55,304 nt of DNA from CAG-273 sp964618105. Its GTDB lineage: Bacteria; Bacillota; Clostridia; TANB77; CAG-508. Shown in pieces: positions 1-6,912 of this stretch (position 1 is its first letter; each line of letters begins with the position of its first letter). Under the pieces are notes generated by a model that saw only the letters and a list, made by a program, of their open reading frames with translations, was not told the DNA's origin and made no database searches. The position numbers and the translations under genes were made by a program. The DNA is taken from positions 1 to 55,304 of the forward strand of contig CAZUAJ010000003.1 of the NCBI GenBank assembly GCA_964618105.1. The letters run 5' to 3'.

Positions 1-539
1 GTAATAATAATATGAAAGCAGTAACATGGTTAACAAATACAAGTAATTGGGCAGGATTAAAAGATACATCTGCAACAATATCAAGTAAAATAAATTATGT
101 AGTAGGGTCACCAAGTTTAGAGATGATGATGGATAGTTATAATACACATTATGGATTAACAGGAACGACACCAGATACAAGTACATTAAGTGCAGAAGCA
201 AATAGAGTAAAATTATTTTATCAATATCCTTATAGTGGAGATACAAATAATTATGGATATGGAGTAGGACCAAGTAATAATAGTTCAGCAAGCAATGGAT
301 ATTCTTATAGTACATCAGATTATACAGTAAAAACAGATAGTGCCATAGATAGTATGTACTACCCAGGAGATGATAATTGTTACTGGCTGGCTTCGCCTGC
401 TGCTAACACCTCTGAAAGCGTGGTGGTTGTAGACAATGACTGCGTCGGCTATCAGAAAATTAACTTCAAATACTACGGCTATGCGTTTTGCCCTGTAGTT
501 TCTCTGCAGTCTGATGTCCAACTAGAATTAGAGCAGTAA
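1..539 (+). CDS. Surface-type protein, C-terminal part (DUF6273-like); 5' end lies outside the window
   Basis: The frame is open to the left edge of the window (Asn codons precede the first Met at position 12), so this is the 3' end of a longer gene. The visible ~178 residues are rich in Ser, Thr, Asn and Tyr, as in secreted proteins. They end in a YWLASP...CPVVSL pattern that resembles the C-terminal core of DUF6273-type modules in gut Firmicutes. Codon use changes sharply near position 380: upstream codons are AT-ending, while from about 381 to 520 they are C- or G-ending, and normal AT-rich use returns at the last few codons. A hairpin terminator follows. The family call is from memory of the motif and is moderate. 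The function, probably cell-surface ligand binding, is inferred. Confidence 0.6.
   Translation, partial: NNNMKAVTWLTNTSNWAGLKDTSATISSKINYVVGSPSLEMMMDSYNTHYGLTGTTPDTSTLSAEANRVKLFYQYPYSGDTNNYGYGVGPSNNSSASNGYSYSTSDYTVKTDSAIDSMYYPGDDNCYWLASPAANTSESVVVVDNDCVGYQKINFKYYGYAFCPVVSLQSDVQLELEQ
381..520 (+). other. Candidate diversity-generating retroelement variable region (VR)
   Basis: By hand count about 67 of 140 bases are G or C (48%), against roughly 30% in the rest of the gene. Many codons have the form NNC (AAC, ACC, AGC, GAC, TGC, GTC, GGC, TTC, TAC). This is what adenine-specific mutagenesis of a template rich in AAC codons would leave. The patch sits at the extreme 3' end of a surface-protein gene, where VRs usually lie. 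No reverse transcriptase or template repeat is visible in this window. Confidence 0.5.
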
Positions 540-694
540 AGATTCGCCCTTATACTAAGTTAACATAATATAAACAAGAATTTTGTGAAAATTAGCTGAG
601 CTTGTCAAGTTTGGTGTATAAATTTTATTGCTTTTAAAATTTACACACTTTATATAAACTAACAATAACTACTGATTCAATCAACCAGAAGGGT

Positions 695-735
695 AAAAGG
701 TGTAGTATATAGCAAATTTACTACACCTTTTTCAT
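695..735. terminator. Bidirectional intrinsic terminator
   Basis: A perfect 13-bp stem (695-707 with 719-731, AAAAGGTGTAGTA / TACTACACCTTTT) has A-rich and T-rich flanks on both sides. It lies between the convergent surface gene and the minus-strand sporulation genes and can serve both. A weaker hairpin lies at about 613-653. Otherwise 540-768 holds no gene that I can see. Confidence 0.75.
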
Positions 736-768
736 AATGTTAAGCACTCAATTCACACACATTTTAAG

Positions 769-987
769 TTACTCAATTTTTCTATCAGACCTAGAACCAC
801 ACATTTTTTCATATTCTTTACATTTTATTTTATATTCAATTTGCTGTGTTAAATATCTGTAATACATATATGCCTGTTCATATTGTAAACAGGGATTAAA
901 CATGTTTGGATCTCCAATAATTGGGTCACAGCCCATATCATAATTCATATAAGGTGGAAAATTAAAATTAGTATCATTTTTATCCAT
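769..987 (-). CDS. Small Tyr/Met-rich protein next to ylbJ (unknown)
   Basis: 72 residues with an AAGGAGATC ribosome site just upstream, transcribed from the same strand as ylbJ and starting 18 bases after its stop, so probably co-transcribed. The sequence is rich in Tyr, Met, Asn and Cys, with a Pro/Asn-rich N-terminal half and a basic, probably helical C-terminal half. It has no signal peptide or membrane segment. The composition recalls small spore-coat-associated proteins, and the neighbourhood (SpoVV-like, DacF-like) is sporulation-linked, but I do not recognise a family, so a coat role is only an inference. Confidence 0.6.
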   Translation of the reverse strand: MDKNDTNFNFPPYMNYDMGCDPIIGDPNMFNPCLQYEQAYMYYRYLTQQIEYKIKCKEYEKMCGSRSDRKIE

Positions 988-1005
988 ATACAGATCTCCT
1001 TTTAA

Positions 1006-2091
1006 TTATAAATTTAATTGTAAAAATGGAAGTAACCATATTGCAATATATGTATAAATTGCTGAAAATATACCTTGCATAAATTTGCCAATGGTATATG
1101 TTCTAATAGAAAGCCCAGCTTTACTAATAATGCTAAAAACTTGTAACAATACAGAAAAACCACCAAATCCTAATAAAAAGCTAGTTGCAATAATATTAAA
1201 TGAAATAGCTTTTAGATGGGTATTAGCAACTAAATTAACTCCATTTGTTAGCTCAACAATTCCGGATAAAATTGGTTTTAGCAGTTCGGGTTCAAAACCT
1301 ATATTTTTTAAAATAGGAGAAATTGTTAAGCTAAGTATATCAAAAATTCTACTTTGATTTAGTATTGAAATGATTACTGAAAAAATAACCACAAACCCGC
1401 CAATCATAAGAATTGTTGAAATTGAATTTGTAATGCTTTTTCCTAAAATTTCTCCTAAGGAAGAAAAAGAAACACATTGAGTGATGGAATTTACATTATA
1501 TGTTTTATTATTTAATGTAACACTTTTCTTACTAGAAAAACGCAAAAGAATTCCAACAGTAATACACGCAAGAATATGTGTAATAAATAACAATATTCCA
1601 ATACTAATACTACCAAATAAAGTTATACCAACAGTACCAATAATAAATAATGGACCAGAATTATTAGTAAAAGCAAGCAATCTTTCGGCTTCTTCTTTAG
1701 TAACAATATCCTGTTCCATAAAATTGGAAACAATTTTTGCGCCAACAGGGTAACCACTAATTAAACCCATTAAAAATGCAAAAGCACCTTCACCTGGAAC
1801 ATTGAATAATGGTCGCATTATTGGGTTTAGCAATTTTCCTAAATATTTTACAACATTTGTGTAACCAAGCAATTCTGTTGAAACAAAAAAAGGAAACAAT
1901 GATGGTACAACTGCAGTTGCCCATAATATTAATCCATTATGGGCAGAAGATAAATTGGCTTTGGAAAATACAATTAATCCAATACAAAATAAACAAAATA
2001 CAATAGTTAATCCATTTCTTTTAACAGAATACACAAACACTTTTATTTTATTTTTCTTTTTATTTTTAATTGAAAGTGATGCTAAAGTCAT
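1006..2091 (-). CDS. ylbJ: YlbJ/SpoVV family sporulation integral membrane protein
   Basis: 361 residues with about eight to ten hydrophobic segments in two homologous halves, the layout of the nucleoside-recognition (Gate) domain family. Family-typical stretches are visible: WATAVVPSLFPFFVSTELLG near residues 57-76 and a glycine/proline-rich segment GLISGYPVGAKI near 108-119. In Bacillus subtilis the homologue SpoVV sits in the outer forespore membrane and is needed to move dipicolinic acid from mother cell to forespore. The start is supported by AGAAAGG eight bases upstream. Downstream is the small 769-987 gene; upstream is the carboxypeptidase gene on the same strand, 18 bases away, so the three may form a sporulation operon. 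Confidence 0.85.
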   Translation of the reverse strand: MTLASLSIKNKKKNKIKVFVYSVKRNGLTIVFCLFCIGLIVFSKANLSSAHNGLILWATAVVPSLFPFFVSTELLGYTNVVKYLGKLLNPIMRPLFNVPGEGAFAFLMGLISGYPVGAKIVSNFMEQDIVTKEEAERLLAFTNNSGPLFIIGTVGITLFGSISIGILLFITHILACITVGILLRFSSKKSVTLNNKTYNVNSITQCVSFSSLGEILGKSITNSISTILMIGGFVVIFSVIISILNQSRIFDILSLTISPILKNIGFEPELLKPILSGIVELTNGVNLVANTHLKAISFNIIATSFLLGFGGFSVLLQVFSIISKAGLSIRTYTIGKFMQGIFSAIYTYIAIWLLPFLQLNL

Positions 2092-2109
2092 ATATGTACC
2101 TTTCTATTT

Positions 2110-3342
2110 TTAATATCTTAATAGCGAAAGCCAATTAAAAATTACGTGTTCAATTACATTAAAAGCACTATTTTTATCAACAGCTTTTTCAGCTACAACA
2201 TTAACTTTTCCAATTTCGATTCCGTTTAATTCATAAGTAATATTACCTAAAACCTGCCCAAAAGCAATAGGAGCATTTATACTATCGTTAAGTTGAATTG
2301 ACTGAACAATATCCTTGCTTTGCCCTTTTTCAATTAAAACACCACTGTCGTTTTCAATTATTGCATTTACACTATTTTCAACACCTTTTTCAACACATAT
2401 TTCTTTTATTAAGTCATTTTTATTTGCCAATTTTTTGTATTCAAAATTATTAAATCCATAATCTAATAATTTTTGTGCTTCAGTAAAGCGAATTGGTCCG
2501 GTAGGGGCTTTCATAATAACTGCAATTAAAGATAAATCATTTCTTGTAGCACTTGCAGATAAATTATATAAAGCAAGGGAAGTAGAACCAGTTTTTAAGC
2601 CAGTTGCGCCTTTGTAATTTCTAATTAATTTATTTGTGTTAACCAAAGAAGATTTTCCATCTCTTAAAGTGTCCATATAAATTGTGGTATATTTGGTAAT
2701 TGAAGAATGTTTAGTTAGTAATTCTCTAGACATTAATGCAATATCATAAGCAGAAGTTAAATGTCCATCTTCATCAATTCCGTGACAATTTTTAAATATA
2801 GTGTCATTCATTCCAAGTTCTTTTGCTTTTACATTCATTTGTTCAACAAAAGCTTCTTCTGTTCCAGCTAAATATTCAGCCATTGCAACAGTACAATCAT
2901 TAGCAGAAACAACACAAATAGCTTTTAGCATTTCGTCAACTGTTAGTTCTTCTTTAACATCTAACCAAATTTGTGAACCACCCATACCAGCAGCGGTTTC
3001 ACTACAAGGAATTTTATCTGTATAAGAAATTTTATTAGAATCTAAAGCCTCCATAATAAGTAAAAGTGTCATTATTTTTGTAACACTTGCAGGTCTTAAT
3101 TTTTCATGCATATTTTGATTATACAAAACCTGACCAGAGTTTTGCTCAATTAAAACAGCACTACCAACATTTAAATTTAGGCTTGCATCAGTAGCGTTTG
3201 TTTGAATAGTTTCGGTTAATGGTTTAGCACTATTAGACCAAGTGTAAATAGTGTCAGATGCAAAACAAATACTAGGACTTAAAAACAAGAAAATAGCAAA
3301 AATATATATAATTTTAATCAAATTAAATTTGCATTTAAACAT
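2110..3342 (-). CDS. dacF: D-alanyl-D-alanine carboxypeptidase (PBP5/DacF type)
   Basis: 410 residues from the ATG at 3342, which is preceded by GAAAGGGTG. The frame stays open upstream, but that part has no ribosome site and lies outside the signal peptide. Residues 1-28 form a signal peptide ending in CFA. All three serine-peptidase motifs are present: SVTK at 86-89 with the nucleophile Ser, SAN at 146-148 and KTG at 250-252. A C-terminal beta-rich domain and a final hydrophobic/amphipathic segment would anchor it on the outer face of the membrane. The enzyme trims the terminal D-Ala from peptidoglycan stem peptides. Next to ylbJ it best fits DacF, which acts on the spore cortex, but a vegetative DacA-type role cannot be excluded. 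Confidence 0.88.
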   Translation of the reverse strand: MFKCKFNLIKIIYIFAIFLFLSPSICFASDTIYTWSNSAKPLTETIQTNATDASLNLNVGSAVLIEQNSGQVLYNQNMHEKLRPASVTKIMTLLLIMEALDSNKISYTDKIPCSETAAGMGGSQIWLDVKEELTVDEMLKAICVVSANDCTVAMAEYLAGTEEAFVEQMNVKAKELGMNDTIFKNCHGIDEDGHLTSAYDIALMSRELLTKHSSITKYTTIYMDTLRDGKSSLVNTNKLIRNYKGATGLKTGSTSLALYNLSASATRNDLSLIAVIMKAPTGPIRFTEAQKLLDYGFNNFEYKKLANKNDLIKEICVEKGVENSVNAIIENDSGVLIEKGQSKDIVQSIQLNDSINAPIAFGQVLGNITYELNGIEIGKVNVVAEKAVDKNSAFNVIEHVIFNWLSLLRY

Positions 3343-3460
3343 ATTAAAATTCACCCTTTCACTTTTCACATTTATATAAAAGTAATTAGTAAATTGTATT
3401 TGTATACAAGCAAATTTATGATTAAAATTAAAAAAATGAATGTAAAAGGGTTTATATTTA

Positions 3461-4061
3461 TTATTTAACAACTTTAATGGTAACATTTTTTTCACTAGAA
3501 GTGGCATAAAGTTTAATATCATAATCAGTATTATTTTTGAACTTAAAATCTAAAGTATTATAAACAACAGTTGAATCTTTACCTTTTTCAATATAACCTA
3601 GTTCAACACCATGTTCATGTCTTTCAGTAATTTCAATTCCATCAATTTTTTTTACTGCATTATATATTGTTGTGCTTACCTGGCAATTACCGCCACCATA
3701 ACCTTTTTTTAATTCTCCGTCTACAATTATTCCAGCTTCTTTGTAACCCCTATCAGGAGTTGGATTACCAGCCACTTTATTAAATGAAAATTCTTCTCCA
3801 GATTTTACAACCATACCATTTATTTCATCACAAGTAAGCTTTATATTAACATCACGGTTGTTGTCTTTATCTATTATTTTGGTAGAAAAGCTAGAAAGTT
3901 CTTGTTCTGTAACATTTTCAATAGTATTGTTTTGAATATCAGTACTAAGCCTTCCGAGTATTGTAATCTATTTCATCACTAAAATTAAACTTATTAAAAT
4001 AAAAATATGCTATAAATATAAGGGCAATAACAATAATTATTGGTAAAAAATATTTTTTCAT
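3461..4061 (-). pseudogene. VanW-family protein gene interrupted by a frameshift
   Basis: The minus strand starts at the ATG at 4061 (GGAG upstream) and encodes 38 residues: a membrane anchor MKKYFLPIIIVIALIF and then an Asn-rich stretch, stopping at 3945-3947. The VanW-like part continues in another frame from about 3960 to 3461 and contains EEFSFNKVAG and GGGNCQVSTTIYNAV, hallmarks of VanW domains. In that frame no ATG, GTG or TTG occurs between its upstream TAG and the domain except an internal Met at 3814, which would start inside the domain. The simplest reading is one membrane-anchored VanW protein of about 200 residues broken by a single indel near 3947-3960. The function of VanW domains is poorly known; they are often found in cell-envelope proteins. 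Sequencing or assembly error is possible. Confidence 0.75.
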
Positions 4062-4139
4062 ACTAACTCCATAAAACATTTTTTTACTTTTAGTATGCTT
4101 AATTTTTACAAAAAATATGCAATAAAATGAGCTTTTTTA

Positions 4140-4168
4140 TTGAGAAAAAAATCATTTTATGATATAGT
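4140..4168 (+). promoter_or_regulatory. Sigma-A-type promoter of the teichoic-acid operon
   Basis: TTGAGA (4140-4145) and TATAGT (4163-4168) are separated by 17 bases, about 40 bases before the first gene. No other clear promoter is seen before 15738, which fits one long transcript. Confidence 0.55.
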
Positions 4169-4205
4169 ATGAAAAGTAAAATAAATTCAAACAATAGGGG
4201 TAAAA

Positions 4206-5012
4206 ATGAATACTTTAATACAAATTGTAAAAGAACATATTAGTTATAAAAATCAAATATTTAAACTTGCAAAAGCAGACTTGATAAAAACATATAGAGG
4301 TGCTGCACTTGGCTGGATGTGGGCAATTATTAAACCAGCAGTAACAATATTTGTTTACTGGTTTGCGTTTACTATTGGTTTAAGGGCAGGAAAAGCTGTT
4401 AATGGTTTTCCATATTTTTTATGGATTATAGCTGGTGTAGTTCCATGGTTTTATATTAGTGAAATGATTACAGGTGGAACAGACTGTATTAGAAAATATA
4501 GTTATTTAGTAACAAAAATGAAATTTCCGGTAGCAACAATTCCAACCTTTATAAATATATCAAAATTTGCAATTCATTTAATGTTAATTGCAATAGTAAT
4601 AATTATATTTATGTTTTTTGGCTATATGCCAGATGTATACTTACTACAATTACCAATATATATGTTGCTTGCATTTGTTTTTTTAAATTGCTGGGGGTTA
4701 TTTTCTTCACTATTAGGAGTAATAAGCAAGGATTATAGCAATTTAGTAAAATCATTTATAACAGCACTTTTTTGGCTATCTGGAATTATGTGGAATCCAG
4801 AAACTATTGGAAATGCAACAATAAGAAAATTATTAAATCTAAATCCTGTTACATTTCTAGTAAATGGGTTTAGAAATTGCTTTATAAATAAAGTATGGTT
4901 TTGGGAACAACCTAAAAGGCTTATTTACTTTTTAATAATAACAGTTATTTTATTAGTTTTAGCTATTGCAACATATAAAAAATTAAGAAAAGACATACCA
5001 GATGTATTGTAA
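4206..5012 (+). CDS. ABC-2 type polysaccharide/teichoic acid export permease (TagG/Wzm-like)
   Basis: 268 residues with a cytoplasmic amphipathic N-terminus and six membrane segments. The typical start for this family is visible (KADLIKTYRGAALGWMWAI near residues 23-41, with the Tyr-Arg-Gly and Trp residues). The ATG is preceded by AGGGGT. It is the first gene of the cluster, 14 bases before its ATPase partner. With the four glycerophosphotransferase-type genes and tagD downstream, it most likely moves a lipid-linked poly(glycerol phosphate)-type polymer across the membrane. The exact polymer is inferred. Confidence 0.85.
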   Translation: MNTLIQIVKEHISYKNQIFKLAKADLIKTYRGAALGWMWAIIKPAVTIFVYWFAFTIGLRAGKAVNGFPYFLWIIAGVVPWFYISEMITGGTDCIRKYSYLVTKMKFPVATIPTFINISKFAIHLMLIAIVIIIFMFFGYMPDVYLLQLPIYMLLAFVFLNCWGLFSSLLGVISKDYSNLVKSFITALFWLSGIMWNPETIGNATIRKLLNLNPVTFLVNGFRNCFINKVWFWEQPKRLIYFLIITVILLVLAIATYKKLRKDIPDVL

Positions 5013-5026
5013 ACTAGGAGGAGAAA

Positions 5027-5755
5027 ATGAGTGACACAGTAATTGAATTTAAAAATGTTACTAAAATATATAAATTATATAAAAGCGACAAGCAAAGGCT
5101 TAAAGCAATTATTTGGAAGAAAACACCATATAAAGAAAAAAAAGCTGTTAATAATGTATCATTCAAAATAAAAAGAGGAGATTCAGTTGCACTTTTTGGA
5201 AGAAATGGTGCAGGAAAATCCACAATATTAAAAATGATTACAGAAGTTGCATTCCCTACAACTGGCGAAATAATTGTAAATGGTAGGGTAAGCGCACTTT
5301 TAGAGCTAACATCAGGCTTTGACCCAGAATTTACAGGAAGAGAAAATATTTATTTAAAAGGTCAGCTATTAGGGCTAGGAGCAAATGAAATAAAAGAGCT
5401 AGAACCTACAATTATTGAATTTGCACAATTAGGAGATTATATAGACCAACCAGTAAGAACATATTCAAGTGGTATGAAGGCAAGATTAGGTTTTTCAATA
5501 AATGTTAATATAAAGCCAGAAATTTTAATTGTTGATGAAGCATTAAGTGTAGGTGATGAAGCTTTTAAAAATAAATGTATAAAAAAAGTAAATGATATAA
5601 TTAATAATGAAAATGTTACTCTACTATTTGTAACTCACTCAACTGGGGTTGCAAAGGAATTTTGTAAAAAAGGAATGGTTATGGAAAATGGAGTTATTAA
5701 ATTTGATGGCAATATAACAGAAGCAATTGAAAAATATAACAATTCTATAAAATAA
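5027..5755 (+). CDS. ABC transporter ATPase, teichoic acid/polysaccharide export (TagH/Wzt-like)
   Basis: 242 residues with AGGAGG at the start. Walker A is GRNGAGKST (58-66), the signature is SSGMK (147-151) and Walker B is ILIVDE (166-171), with the switch His near 205 (VTHS). The long N-terminal stretch before the first strand and the LLELTSGFDPEFTGRENIYL motif (91-110) are typical of Wzt/TagH exporters. The protein ends after the nucleotide-binding domain, so it lacks the C-terminal carbohydrate-binding or SH3-like domains of some Wzt and TagH proteins. It powers the permease encoded just upstream. Confidence 0.88.
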   Translation: MSDTVIEFKNVTKIYKLYKSDKQRLKAIIWKKTPYKEKKAVNNVSFKIKRGDSVALFGRNGAGKSTILKMITEVAFPTTGEIIVNGRVSALLELTSGFDPEFTGRENIYLKGQLLGLGANEIKELEPTIIEFAQLGDYIDQPVRTYSSGMKARLGFSINVNIKPEILIVDEALSVGDEAFKNKCIKKVNDIINNENVTLLFVTHSTGVAKEFCKKGMVMENGVIKFDGNITEAIEKYNNSIK

Positions 5756-5766
5756 GGAAAGAATAA

Positions 5767-6900
5767 ATGAAAAATTTTATTTTAAAATGTGGGTTATATA
5801 CATTAAAAGGAATAATGAGTTTTATATACTTTTTTATAAAACTATTTCCAACAAAACAAAATAAAGTTCTTATGATAAGTAGACAGTCAAATGAACCAAG
5901 CATAGATTTTAATGTATTAAAAGATGAATTTTTAAAAACTAATTCAAATGTTCAAATAAAAATATTATGTAAAAAAATACCTAAAAAGTTTATTAAAAGA
6001 ATAGGTTATTGTTTTTACATTATAAAATGTATGTATCATATTGCAACTTCAAGTGTATGCATAGTTGAAGGCTATGTTATTCCAGTAAGTGCACTAAAAC
6101 ATAAGAAAAATCTTATAATTGTGCAAATATGGCATGCATTGGGAGCAATTAAAAAATTTGGAAAACAAATATTAAACCAAAAAGAAGGAAGCTCTTCTGT
6201 AGTTGCAAACATAATGGAAATGCACAAAAATTACACATTTGTTACTTGTGCAAGCAAGGCAACAAAGGAATTCTATGCAGAAGCATTTGGAATAGAAAAA
6301 GAAAAAATACTTGTATTAGGAATGCCAAGAATAGACTATTTACTTGGAAAAGATAACAAAATAAATGAAAATATAGAAAAACTATTAAAAGAATATCCTA
6401 AACTAAAAGAAAAGAAAAATATACTATATGTACCTACTTTTAGAAAAGGAGAAAGTACATCCATAGAAAAGCTTGTAAAATTAGTAGATGAAACAAAATA
6501 TAATTTAATTATTAGATTACATCCTTTAGAAAAAACATTAATAGATAGCAAGTATACTGTTAATGCAAAATATAGTACGTTTGAACTGCTAAAAATAGCT
6601 GACTATGTTATAACAGACTACTCAGCAATTGCATTTGAAGCAACAGTTGTAAATAAACCAATTTTCTTCTACCTATATGATTTGAACAAATATGAAGAAA
6701 ACAGGGGGCTTAATGTAAACTTAAATAAAGAAATGAAACAAGTTACATTTAGTAATATTGAAGATATAATTTCAATAATAAAACAAGAAAAATATCCGTA
6801 TAAGGAATATGAAAAGTTTAAACAAAAATATATAGAAACATTAGACACAAATAATTCAAAAAGAATTATAGAAACTATAAAAAAATATTTAACAATATAA
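5767..6900 (+). CDS. CDP-glycerol glycerophosphotransferase family protein (TagB/TagF-like)
   Basis: 377 residues with an N-terminal hydrophobic/basic segment that would bind the inner membrane face. The catalytic His region reads QIWHALGAIKKFG (His123), the variant seen in divergent TagB-like proteins rather than WHGTPLK. The second conserved block is TDYSAIAFEA near residues 281-290. Family enzymes transfer glycerol phosphate, or related polyol phosphates, from CDP-glycerol to a lipid-linked acceptor. Its position right after the exporter and its divergent motif suggest a priming or different-substrate enzyme. It starts 11 bases after the ATPase gene. Confidence 0.75.
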   Translation: MKNFILKCGLYTLKGIMSFIYFFIKLFPTKQNKVLMISRQSNEPSIDFNVLKDEFLKTNSNVQIKILCKKIPKKFIKRIGYCFYIIKCMYHIATSSVCIVEGYVIPVSALKHKKNLIIVQIWHALGAIKKFGKQILNQKEGSSSVVANIMEMHKNYTFVTCASKATKEFYAEAFGIEKEKILVLGMPRIDYLLGKDNKINENIEKLLKEYPKLKEKKNILYVPTFRKGESTSIEKLVKLVDETKYNLIIRLHPLEKTLIDSKYTVNAKYSTFELLKIADYVITDYSAIAFEATVVNKPIFFYLYDLNKYEENRGLNVNLNKEMKQVTFSNIEDIISIIKQEKYPYKEYEKFKQKYIETLDTNNSKRIIETIKKYLTI

Positions 6901-6912
6901 AAGGAGTATGTA

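Noticed and set aside
3343..3522. Longer N-terminus of the carboxypeptidase (start at 3522)
   Set aside because: The extra 60 residues are unlike the family, lie before the signal peptide and overlap the VanW-like gene; the ATG at 3342 has a good ribosome site.
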